Below, in pieces: positions 23,089 to 31,549 of a stretch of 64,000 nt of DNA; positions within the stretch are counted from its first letter, which is position 1; every line of letters starts with the position of its first letter. Below the pieces are notes generated by a model. It was given only the letters and a program-made list of their open reading frames with translations, searched no databases and was not told the DNA's origin. Source of the DNA: Thermoplasmatales archaeon (GTDB taxonomy: Archaea > Thermoplasmatota > E2 > DHVEG-1); assembly GCA_030672305.1 (NCBI GenBank), contig DAOVGR010000014.1, positions 20,139-84,138 on the forward strand, written 5' to 3'. The position numbers and the translations under genes were made by a program.

Positions 23089-25032
23089 ATGAAATTTGAA
23101 ATTAAAGATAGAGATGCTGCAGGTAGAATATGTAAATTTACTACAAAGCATGGTACTATCAATACTCCTACGCTCCTACCTGTAATTAATCCTAATAAGA
23201 TGTTGATTACTCCAAAAGAAATGAAAAATCTTTTTGGTGTAGAAATAGTAATCACAAACTCATACATTATATTTAAAGATAAGAAATTAAGAAAAATAGC
23301 ATTAGAAAAAGGAGTTCATAAACTTATAGATTTTAATGGACCAATCATGACTGATTCTGGGACATTTCAATCTTATGTGTATGGTGATATCAAAATAGAT
23401 CCTATTGAAATTGTTGAATTTCAACGAGATATTGGAAGTGATATTGGTACAATACTTGATGTTTTTAGTACTCCAAATCAAAAAAAATCAGAAGTTGAAC
23501 AAATTGTTAAAGAAACAGTTAAACGTGCAAAAAAAAGTGTTGATGTAAAAGGAGATATGGCACTTGCGTGTACAGTCCAAGGTTCTATTTATCCTGATGT
23601 AAGGCAGATATGTGCAAAACAACTAAGCAAATTAGATTCAGATTTTTTTCCCATAGGGGGGGTTGTACCTCTTATGGAAAACCAGAGATATACTGATCTT
23701 GTAAGATGTATTATCTATTCAAAAAAAGGTTTAGATCCCTCTAAACCAGTACATTTATTTGGAGCAGGACACCCTCTTATATTTCCACTTGCGGTTGCTC
23801 TTGGATGCGATTTTTTTGATTCGTCTGCTTATGTAAAGTACGCAAATGATGATAGATTTCTTTTCCCCTGGGGAACTGAAAAGCTTGATAATTTAATAGA
23901 ATTACCGTGCTCCTGCCCAATTTGTTCGAAATATACTAAAACTGAGTTATTAAAAATGGATAAAAATGTTAAAACTATAGAAATTGCTAAGCATAATCTG
24001 TATATCACTTTTATGGAATTAAAAAAGATAAGAAATGCGATTGCACAGGGTAATCTTTGGGAACTTGTTGAAAGAAGAGCAAATTCTAATCCTTATCTAC
24101 TCGAAGCATTAAAGGAGCTTAGAAAAAAGGAAAATAAAGAATTTCTAGAGCAATTTGAACCAACTAGCAAGAAAAAAGCATTGTTTTATACAGGATGTCA
24201 GACTATCCATAGACCAGAAGTATATAGAATTCAAAAAAGGTTACTAGAAAGATATAACGAATCATATGATACAACAATAGTTTTTCCAGATGGAACTAAA
24301 CCTTATTCAGTTTATTATTCTGATAAAATTAATAGAATATTTAAGCGGAATTGTAAATTAAATATCCTGATTGATTCTCATCTTGGTCCTGTTCCTCTTG
24401 AACTTGATGAAATGTATCCTTTTGCCCAGTCAATATTTCCAGATGTAACTGATAAAGAAACTGAGGAATTTGTAACAAAAATATTTGATGATTTCATAAA
24501 AAATAAAAATATGATATGTTGGACTGGATCTGCAACCTTGAATGAGTTTCAACCAAATCAAGAAGAATGTAAAGATTTTGATATAATGAGGATCTCTGCT
24601 ATTTCCGATATGCAATTTGGAAAAGGTGCAGGAAAAGCTATACTTAATGGGAAAATAAGAATTGTCAAATCAAAAAAGACAAGTAAAATAAGAAATATTT
24701 ACTGCAATGAAAAACATGTTTTATCAATGCGTGCCGAAGATGGCATGTTTACCCTAAAATTAGATGGAGCAAAATTGTTACATAAATATTTTAAATACCC
24801 AAAGCTAAGAGTTGTTGTCGATGATGACGTATCTGCATTTATCAAAGAAGGTAAAAGTGTTTTTTCAAAATTTGTTAAAGATTGTGACCCTGAGATTAGA
24901 CCTTTTGACGAATGTCTAATAGTAAATGAAAGTGACGTGTTGATTGCAGTTGGCCGATGTCTATTAAATCGAATAGAGATGTTATCATTTTCCTATGGCA
25001 TGGCTGTTAAAACAAGAGATGCTGTGGGTTAG
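23089..25032 (+). CDS. tgtA: Archaeosine tRNA-guanine transglycosylase
   Basis: Exchanges guanine at position 15 of archaeal tRNAs for preQ0, the first tRNA-bound step to archaeosine. The 647-residue length is that of full archaeal TGT. The catalytic barrel (~1-340) has PIMTDSGTFQSYVYG with the active-site Asp, FPIGGVVPLMENQRY and HLFGAGHP, and a zinc site C-S-C-P-I-C followed by H. The C1/C2 domains and a C-terminal PUA domain (~570-647, KLRVVVDDDVSAFIKEGKSVF) recognise the tRNA. The short leader, with no clear SD, suggests leaderless or weakly SD-led translation. Monocistronic or with the following 25 kb gene. Confidence 0.96.
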   Translation: MKFEIKDRDAAGRICKFTTKHGTINTPTLLPVINPNKMLITPKEMKNLFGVEIVITNSYIIFKDKKLRKIALEKGVHKLIDFNGPIMTDSGTFQSYVYGDIKIDPIEIVEFQRDIGSDIGTILDVFSTPNQKKSEVEQIVKETVKRAKKSVDVKGDMALACTVQGSIYPDVRQICAKQLSKLDSDFFPIGGVVPLMENQRYTDLVRCIIYSKKGLDPSKPVHLFGAGHPLIFPLAVALGCDFFDSSAYVKYANDDRFLFPWGTEKLDNLIELPCSCPICSKYTKTELLKMDKNVKTIEIAKHNLYITFMELKKIRNAIAQGNLWELVERRANSNPYLLEALKELRKKENKEFLEQFEPTSKKKALFYTGCQTIHRPEVYRIQKRLLERYNESYDTTIVFPDGTKPYSVYYSDKINRIFKRNCKLNILIDSHLGPVPLELDEMYPFAQSIFPDVTDKETEEFVTKIFDDFIKNKNMICWTGSATLNEFQPNQEECKDFDIMRISAISDMQFGKGAGKAILNGKIRIVKSKKTSKIRNIYCNEKHVLSMRAEDGMFTLKLDGAKLLHKYFKYPKLRVVVDDDVSAFIKEGKSVFSKFVKDCDPEIRPFDECLIVNESDVLIAVGRCLLNRIEMLSFSYGMAVKTRDAVG

Positions 25033-25083
25033 TTTTTTCAGAAAACTCTTTAATACTATACAAAGCTTATTTTTTTGGATAAG

Positions 25084-25686
25084 ATGAGCAGATATGGTAG
25101 TGGTTTTAGGGAACCCCCATGGGTAATGGGTTCTCCAAAAGAGGTTATGGACTGGATGGAAGCTAGTCATCCTGGTGAAAAGGGAAAAGATAAACATAAA
25201 TATAAAAAAGAATTTTTGAAAAATCTTCATATAAAGTTTGATTTTGATGTAAAAAGAAAAGAGGTAGATCCTCCCAGTTTTCTTTCGAAGATGATATTTG
25301 GAAAAATGATAGAGGAAGACTTTGAATTGCTCTCTACTACGGAATTGATATTAAGAGGACTTGCAAAAGCAAAGTTTAGAAATACAGCAAAAATAGTTGT
25401 TGATGGTAATACACTGTATGAACATCCTGAGAAAAAATCAGATCTTAGAAAAACAATAGAGGACATAGGTGAATATTCATCTGAAATAACAAAAGGGAAA
25501 AATGTCATAATAACTGCAATATTGGCAGATGTAGAAAAGAGTACTGCTACTATAAAAATAAACAAAATCCATAGTCCAAAAGAACATTCAGTTGACATTC
25601 AAATAACAGGTAAGATTAGAAAAGAGATCTACCACACATTTCTCAACTACTTAAACGAAAAAATAGGTTTAAAAGAAGAATCTTAG
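25084..25686 (+). CDS. Soluble protein of unknown function
   Basis: A 200-residue charged protein from ATG 25084 (MSRYGSGFREPPWVMGSPKEV). I do not recognise a family. The N-terminal ~50 residues are rich in W/P/M and lysine. The centre has a compact alpha/beta stretch (LSTTELILRGLAKAKFRNTAKIVVDG is interrupted by charged turns), and the C-terminal part looks like alternating strands (VIITAILADVEKSTATIKINKIHS) followed by a helix. There is no signal peptide or metal motif. A TTG nine bases upstream is an alternative start. Located 51 bases after tgtA, so possibly co-transcribed, but no functional link is evident. Confidence 0.6.
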   Translation: MSRYGSGFREPPWVMGSPKEVMDWMEASHPGEKGKDKHKYKKEFLKNLHIKFDFDVKRKEVDPPSFLSKMIFGKMIEEDFELLSTTELILRGLAKAKFRNTAKIVVDGNTLYEHPEKKSDLRKTIEDIGEYSSEITKGKNVIITAILADVEKSTATIKINKIHSPKEHSVDIQITGKIRKEIYHTFLNYLNEKIGLKEES

Positions 25687-25774
25687 AATTAATCGTCAAT
25701 AGACGAATTTCTAATAAACAATTATAAAAATAGGTAGCTGAATTCTGGTTCACTTAATAAGGAGGCATTATTTT

Positions 25775-27040
25775 ATGTCAAATAAAGATAAATCATCACA
25801 AATATCTGGTTTCTATAAGCTATCAATTAAAGACAGAATAGAATTGGTAAAAAAATTTTCTAATCTGAATGATGAAGAAACACAGTTGTTTTCTTCCTGC
25901 TTAAATATGGATATTGCCGATAGAATGATTGAGAATGTCTTAGGAACTTTTGAAATTCCTCTCGGAATAGCTGTAAATTTTCTGATTAATAATAAGGATT
26001 ATCTTGTGCCAATGGCAATAGAGGAATCAAGTGTTGTTGCTGCAGCAAGTAATGCTGCAAAAATTGCAAGAATTAATGGGGGATTTAAAACTGAATGTAC
26101 AGAGCCTCTAATGATAGGTCAAATTCAGATTTTACATATCGATGATGTTGTAGGTTCAGCCAAAAAAATCTTGAATAAAAAGAAAGAAATTTTAAAACTT
26201 GCCAATAATCAAGATAAAGTACTTGTAAAATTTGGTGGAGGAGCTAAAGATATTGAGGTAAGAATACTTGATAGCCCCATTGGAAAAATGATAGTAGTTC
26301 ATCTAATTGTGGATGTTCGTGATGCAATGGGAGCAAATGCTGTTAATACAATGTGTGAAGCCCTTGCTCCAATGCTTGAAGAGATAGCAAATGGTAAGGT
26401 CCGGTTAAAAATTCTTTCAAATCTTGCTGATAAACGAATTGTTAAGGCAAAAGCTGTGTTTGATAAAGAAAAAATGGGAGGAGAAAAAGTTGTTGATGCA
26501 TTCCTTGAATCTTATAATCTTGCAGCGATTGATCCATACAGAGCAGCTACTCATAACAAGGGAATAATGAATGGTATTGACTCATTGATCATTGCAACTG
26601 GTAATGATTTTCGGGCAATTGAAGCAGGTGCCCATGCATATGCAGCTAAAAATGGGCAATATACCTCATTAAGTCATTACTACAAAGATAAGAATGGAAA
26701 TCTTGTTGGCGAATTAGAACTACCAATGGCTATAGGGATCATTGGTGGTGTAGGAAACATCCATCCTAAAGCAAAACTTTGCAAGAAAATACTTGGTATA
26801 AAAACTGCAAAAGAGCTAGCGGAAATAGTGGTAAGTCTTGGCCTTGCTCAGAATTTTGCTGCGGTATTTGCTTTATCAACAGTAGGAATACAAAAGGGAC
26901 ATATGTCATTACATGCAAAAAATATAGCAGTAATGGCTGGTGCAGAGGGAAATGAAATTGATAAAGTTGCAGAAAAGATGATAAAAGAAGGCAAAATAAA
27001 AATAGATAGAGCAGAAGAAATATTAAAAGAAATTAGATAA
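25775..27040 (+). CDS. hmgA: Hydroxymethylglutaryl-CoA reductase, class II type
   Basis: Reduces HMG-CoA to mevalonate for archaeal isoprenoid lipids. The sequence has ENVLGTFEIPLGIAVNF, the catalytic-Glu region MAIEESSVVAAASNAAK, the Lys region SNLADKRIVKAKA, D-A-M-G-A-N-A-V-N-T with the catalytic Asp, and KGHMSLHAKN with the C-terminal His. These match class II (bacterial/Archaeoglobus-Thermoplasma type) rather than the class I haloarchaeal form. 421 residues, full length. A strong AAGGAGG precedes the ATG at 25775. Its 3' end overlaps convergent pyrI by 8 bases. Confidence 0.95.
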   Translation: MSNKDKSSQISGFYKLSIKDRIELVKKFSNLNDEETQLFSSCLNMDIADRMIENVLGTFEIPLGIAVNFLINNKDYLVPMAIEESSVVAAASNAAKIARINGGFKTECTEPLMIGQIQILHIDDVVGSAKKILNKKKEILKLANNQDKVLVKFGGGAKDIEVRILDSPIGKMIVVHLIVDVRDAMGANAVNTMCEALAPMLEEIANGKVRLKILSNLADKRIVKAKAVFDKEKMGGEKVVDAFLESYNLAAIDPYRAATHNKGIMNGIDSLIIATGNDFRAIEAGAHAYAAKNGQYTSLSHYYKDKNGNLVGELELPMAIGIIGGVGNIHPKAKLCKKILGIKTAKELAEIVVSLGLAQNFAAVFALSTVGIQKGHMSLHAKNIAVMAGAEGNEIDKVAEKMIKEGKIKIDRAEEILKEIR

Positions 27041-27488
27041 TTCTATCAGCAATATCCTCTGGTTCTCTTTCGCAATAATAGCACTTTATTTTAGGCGGAT
27101 CCTTTTCAATTACGTTAAATCTACTTTTTACAGGTTCATTTGCATTAGATACACATGTAGGATTAGAGCAACAGACAATACCAATTATTTCATTTGGTAG
27201 CTCAACTTTATGTTTCTTTGCAACATTATAATTACGTATGATATTTATTGTTGCTTTTGGGGCAATAAGTGCAATTTTATCAACCTCTTGGGGATCAATC
27301 TCTCGATTTTCGACTTTCACTATGTCTTTTTTTCCAAATTTACTCTTCACATTTATTGCAACACTTATAACAGAAGAAGTACTAATTGGAATACCTAGTA
27401 TATGTAAGACTTTTACAGCATTTCCCGCAGTAATATGATCAATTACTGTTCCATTCTTAATTAGAGGTATTTTTAACTCTTTTTTCAT
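27033..27488 (-). CDS. pyrI: Aspartate carbamoyltransferase regulatory subunit
   Basis: Allosteric, zinc-binding partner of PyrB. The 151 residues begin with the nucleotide-binding domain (GTVIDHITAGNAVKVLHILGI), followed by a zinc domain with four cysteines: C-S-N-P-T-C and C-Y-Y-C (the last residues end EREPEDIADRII). Both zinc half-sites are intact. Its start overlaps the pyrB stop by 4 bases, so the two are translationally coupled. It converges with hmgA. Confidence 0.96.
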   Translation of the reverse strand: MKKELKIPLIKNGTVIDHITAGNAVKVLHILGIPISTSSVISVAINVKSKFGKKDIVKVENREIDPQEVDKIALIAPKATINIIRNYNVAKKHKVELPNEIIGIVCCSNPTCVSNANEPVKSRFNVIEKDPPKIKCYYCEREPEDIADRII

Positions 27489-28414
27489 ATTCTCCCCCCA
27501 ATAACAAGCGAAAGCAAAGCCATTCTAACAGGTAATCCATTAAAAGCTTGTTTAAAATACAGAGCATGATGTGTTTTATCAACTTCTGGATCAATTTCAG
27601 TAACTCTGGGTAAAGGATGCATAATTATTAGGTCTTCTTTAGCACTTTTTAAAAGTTCGTTATTGACTTTATATGAACCAACAACACGATTATATTCTTC
27701 GGCATCAGGAAATCGCTCTTTTTGAATTCTTGTAACATACAAAACATCTGCATCTCTTATTGCTTTTTCTAAATTAGAAGTTGATATAGGTTCTATCCCA
27801 AGATCCTTACATTCGCCAACTACTTCATTAGGCATCTTTAAACTAGTAGGAGAGACAAGAGTAAGTTTTGCTCCATATAAAGCTAAAGCATATGCAAGAG
27901 AATGCACGGTTCTACCATATTTTAAATCACCTAAAAGTACTATCTTTTTATTCTTGATTTTTTTCTTCTCTTCACGTATTGTAAATAAATCAAGAAGACA
28001 CTGCGTTGGATGTCTCCCTGCTCCATCTCCAGCATTGAGAACAGGCACATCAGAGAATTCAGCAGCAAGTCGAGCTGCACCTTCATGGGGATGTCTAACT
28101 ACTATTGCATCACTATATGAATCTGCCATACGTATAGTATCAGAAAGGCTTTCTCCTTTTTTTTGTGAGGTTCCACTAGGATCTGAAAACCCAATAACTC
28201 TTCCACCAAGTCTGTTCATAGAACTCTCAAAACTCAGTCTTGTTCTGGTACTTGGCTCAAAGAATAGTGATGATAATACTTTTCCCTTTAATATATTCTT
28301 AAATTTATCTCCTTTTGCATAGGGAATCATATCCTCAGCATAATCGAGGATATAGTTGATTTCATTCTTTGTAAAATCTTTTATTGAAATTATGTCTTTT
28401 CCATTAAATTTCAT
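27485..28414 (-). CDS. pyrB: Aspartate carbamoyltransferase catalytic subunit
   Basis: First committed step of pyrimidine synthesis: carbamoyl phosphate plus aspartate to carbamoylaspartate. It contains the carbamoyl-phosphate loop FFEPSTRTRLSFESS, DPSGTSQKKGESLSDT, HPTQCLLDLFTI and the aspartate-site HPLPRVTEID, all diagnostic. ATG 28414 (MKFNGKDIISIKDF) gives the usual length. An in-frame ATG at 28435 adds seven hydrophobic residues. A TATA-like AATTAAAAAG near 28451-28465 would place the transcript start almost at 28435, so that upstream start as a leaderless message is possible. Forms pyrBI. Confidence 0.96.
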   Translation of the reverse strand: MKFNGKDIISIKDFTKNEINYILDYAEDMIPYAKGDKFKNILKGKVLSSLFFEPSTRTRLSFESSMNRLGGRVIGFSDPSGTSQKKGESLSDTIRMADSYSDAIVVRHPHEGAARLAAEFSDVPVLNAGDGAGRHPTQCLLDLFTIREEKKKIKNKKIVLLGDLKYGRTVHSLAYALALYGAKLTLVSPTSLKMPNEVVGECKDLGIEPISTSNLEKAIRDADVLYVTRIQKERFPDAEEYNRVVGSYKVNNELLKSAKEDLIIMHPLPRVTEIDPEVDKTHHALYFKQAFNGLPVRMALLSLVIGGRI

Positions 28415-28600
28415 ACAAATCAAAAAGACAAACATGTAAAGGATGTTTAATAAGCTTTTTAATTCGTTAAATATAGAAAGGTTGGCATAATATATTAATA
28501 TAATAAAATTCCTATAGTATTATGATAATAATTGCTCAATAAGATATATATAGTATGCGTTACTGAAAGAGATATGTAAGAAAATTGATGGGGACTTTAT

Positions 28601-31495
28601 ATGTCAAAAAATCAAAAATCTAAAAATTATGCTGTTACAAAATTACACAAAATTTTAGATTATAATTCAAAAAAAGATATTCGTCCTGAAAATGAAAAAT
28701 ATCTTGGATCATTAAGTCAAAGATTAAAAGAAATTTCTGGGGAAGAAATTATTTTAAAGAGGAAAATAAATAAAGAAATTCTAGAGGATGGTGCTGATAC
28801 CTTAAAACCAAAAGTAATTGTACATGCAAGAGAGGTAAAGAAAGAGTCTGAACTCCCAGAAATAAAAATTGAAGAAAAGAAAAAGAGAGAATTTAGGGGC
28901 GAGGATATATTTGAAATCAAAAAAATTAAGATAAAAGAACCAAAATTTATTGAAGTTAAACCTAAAGCTTCTTCGAAAGAAGAGATTATAGAAATTGGAG
29001 ATCTAAAAGCGGAGGAAGAGAAATTACTTGAATGGGATTCTATAGAGGTTCATAAAAAAGAGGAAAAATTAGAAGAACTTCCTGAATTAGAATCTATATC
29101 CCAAATAGAGATTAAAAAAACTGAACCAGAACCTTTTGAAAAAATAAAAGAAAAAAAAGAAGAAAAAAAGGAAATAGATGATAGCACTAATTTTTGTCCT
29201 GAATGTGGAACCAAGCTTGATAATTTAGTAGAGGTCTGCTCTAATTGTGGAAAAAAAATAAGAGATGAGGAAATACCATCATTTATTCCTGTTAAAAAAG
29301 TTGAGAAGGAACATATTCCTTCGGAATGGGAACCAATTGAAATTGAAAAACCAAAAGATGAAAAAATATCTTTTATTGAAAAAGAAGTAAAAATTACTGT
29401 TTTTAAAGATTTTAAAAGTATAGATGATGAAATAGCTGCTCTACTTTATAATAATGGAATTACTACAATTGATTTATTAAATAAAGCCACTTTAAAGGAA
29501 TTAACAAAAATTAAGGGCATTAAAAAAAAGGCTGCGAAACGGATTAAAAAAGAACTTAAAAAAATGAGTAAAAAACCGGAAAAGGAAAAACCAATCGAAA
29601 TAGAAGTGTTTGAAAAAGAGGATTTTATCGAAGAGGAATTCCCAGTAGATAAAGAGATTGAAGAAGAATCAGAAGAGTGGTCTTCTAATGCGGAATTAAC
29701 TTCAAAACCCTCTGTATGGGAACCCATTGAAGATGAATTTAAGGAAACAGAGGAAAAAGAAACTGTTATTTTTGAAGAATTTACTGCTGATAAGGAAATT
29801 GAAAAATCTCTAATAGATGAGGAGATTAAAGTAGAAGTTTTTAGAAATATAAAAAGTATAGATAGTAAAACCGCAGTTCTACTTTTTGATAATGGATATT
29901 CCACTGTTGATGCCCTTATTGAAGCTCCAATAAAAGATTTAATAAAAATAGAAGGAATAAAAAGAAAAACAGTCAAAAAAATCAAAAAAGAACTTGATAA
30001 AACCGAATCAACACCAAGTATAATACCCTCTGAAGAGAAACAAGAAAAAACTAAAACTGATAATTTTCAAAAAATTAGAGAAGAATTAGATACAACAAAA
30101 CAAGAATTTAAAACAATAACGAAAGAGTTAAACAAAAAAGAAAAAAACACTCAAAAACTACAAGAAGAATTAGATGACAAAATAAAGGACCTAGAATCCA
30201 AAAAAACTGAATTATACAACAGAGATGAAGAAATAAAACAATTACAAAATCAATCAGAACAAAGTAAACAAGAACTAGAAATAGGAAGCCAAGAATTAAA
30301 TAAAAAACAGGAAGAAATAGATCAATTACAAAAAGGACTAGAAGATAAAACATTGGATTTAGAATCAAAAACCAATGAAATTGATGACAGAGACAAAGAA
30401 ATAAAACAATTACAAAACCAATTAGAGAAAAGATTACAAGAACTAGAAACAGGAAACTCTGAATTAAATAAAAAAGAAGAAGAAATTGAAAAAATAAAAC
30501 AAGATTTACTTATAAAAACAGAAGAATTAGACGAAAAATATAAAACCATCACAGAACTGCAATCAGAACTAACAGATAAACAAAAAGAATTAGAAAGAAA
30601 AGATAAAGAAATTAAAATCAAAGCTTTCAAAGATATGATAAGCATAGATGATGAAACAGCTATACTACTTTTTGACAATGGAATAACAACAATTGATGCA
30701 CTTAAAACCACTCCCCAAAAAAGTCTAATAAAAATAAAAGGAATAAAAAGAAAAAAAGCTAACCATATTAAAAAAGAACTAGACGAAAAATCTAATAAAG
30801 AATCTTTTCAGGAGTTAGAACCAGAAATTGAAAAAAGACCTACAGAATATATCCCAGATAAAAAAGAAACTACTAAAAAATTAAAGGCAGAAGAGGAAAG
30901 ATCTGCTGAATATTCTGCTGATGAAAATGAAATTACTAAATATGAGGCTAGGGAAATTGATAAAAAAATAGCTGATGAATTCTCCCTTGTTGTTATAGAT
31001 GATGATATTTTTGAAGATATTAAAAGCATAGATGAAAAAACCTCAAAGTTACTTAAAGAAAACGGAATCACTACAATTGACGCACTTAAAGTCGCAACTG
31101 TAAAAGATTTGACAAAGATTAAGGGGATAAAAAGGAAAATTGCAAAACAAATAAAGAAGGAGATTATTAATTCACCTGAAACAGACATAGATAAAAAAGT
31201 AGAGGCATCCTCTGAAGGAGAAGAAGAAATATCTGGAGATGAAGAGGAAACGGAATGGGAATATTATGATGAACATTTAATATCTCATTCAACATTGAAA
31301 GAATATAAAGGCTTTAGACAGGGGGATTATTCTCTGTATAAAAAAGAAATTGAAACAAAATCAGGCAAAAAAAGAGCTGTCAGATTTTTCAGCAAAGCTG
31401 AGCCTGATGATGCAGAACCTATTGACCTGCCAAATGGATACGAAGTAAAGAAAAATAAAAAGACTGGTCTTCCTTATTTAAGAAAGAAAAAGTAG
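28601..31495 (+). CDS. Large zinc-ribbon/helix-hairpin-helix/coiled-coil protein, function unknown
   Basis: A 964-residue, strongly charged cytoplasmic protein I cannot name. In order: a charged N-terminus; a rubredoxin-like zinc ribbon C-P-E-C...C-S-N-C (~197-222); four copies of a ~55-residue helix-hairpin-helix unit (about 264-318, 411-467, 672-728, 800-856), each with S-I-D, L-L-x-x-N-G, T-[IV]-D-A/L-L and K-I-x-G-I-K-x-K; and between copies 2 and 3 a coiled coil (~490-670) containing a 56-residue repeat. The C-terminal ~75 residues form a separate domain ending GLPYLRKKK. HhH units usually contact the DNA backbone, so a DNA-bridging role is inferred. Monocistronic. Confidence 0.8.
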   Translation: MSKNQKSKNYAVTKLHKILDYNSKKDIRPENEKYLGSLSQRLKEISGEEIILKRKINKEILEDGADTLKPKVIVHAREVKKESELPEIKIEEKKKREFRGEDIFEIKKIKIKEPKFIEVKPKASSKEEIIEIGDLKAEEEKLLEWDSIEVHKKEEKLEELPELESISQIEIKKTEPEPFEKIKEKKEEKKEIDDSTNFCPECGTKLDNLVEVCSNCGKKIRDEEIPSFIPVKKVEKEHIPSEWEPIEIEKPKDEKISFIEKEVKITVFKDFKSIDDEIAALLYNNGITTIDLLNKATLKELTKIKGIKKKAAKRIKKELKKMSKKPEKEKPIEIEVFEKEDFIEEEFPVDKEIEEESEEWSSNAELTSKPSVWEPIEDEFKETEEKETVIFEEFTADKEIEKSLIDEEIKVEVFRNIKSIDSKTAVLLFDNGYSTVDALIEAPIKDLIKIEGIKRKTVKKIKKELDKTESTPSIIPSEEKQEKTKTDNFQKIREELDTTKQEFKTITKELNKKEKNTQKLQEELDDKIKDLESKKTELYNRDEEIKQLQNQSEQSKQELEIGSQELNKKQEEIDQLQKGLEDKTLDLESKTNEIDDRDKEIKQLQNQLEKRLQELETGNSELNKKEEEIEKIKQDLLIKTEELDEKYKTITELQSELTDKQKELERKDKEIKIKAFKDMISIDDETAILLFDNGITTIDALKTTPQKSLIKIKGIKRKKANHIKKELDEKSNKESFQELEPEIEKRPTEYIPDKKETTKKLKAEEERSAEYSADENEITKYEAREIDKKIADEFSLVVIDDDIFEDIKSIDEKTSKLLKENGITTIDALKVATVKDLTKIKGIKRKIAKQIKKEIINSPETDIDKKVEASSEGEEEISGDEEETEWEYYDEHLISHSTLKEYKGFRQGDYSLYKKEIETKSGKKRAVRFFSKAEPDDAEPIDLPNGYEVKKNKKTGLPYLRKKK
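30170..30615 (+). repeat. 168-bp in-frame tandem repeat coding coiled coil
   Basis: Units start at 30170, 30338 and 30506, exactly 168 bases (56 codons) apart. Units one and two share L-[DE]-D-K, D-L-E-S-K, EEIKQLQNQ or DKEIKQLQNQ, and the Q-E-L-E-x-G-x-x-E-L-N-K-K stretch. The third unit is degenerate and shortened before the third HhH copy. The period is 8 heptads, so copy number can change without breaking the coil. Confidence 0.8.
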
Positions 31496-31549
31496 TTTTT
31501 ACCAAGATTTATAAAAGATTTTTATATCCTACTTATTTGTGCGAATAAA

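Noticed and set aside
29446..31188. Long minus-strand frames opposite the 964-residue protein
   Set aside because: Serine/isoleucine/phenylalanine-rich mirror images of the Glu/Lys-rich coding strand, without their own motifs.
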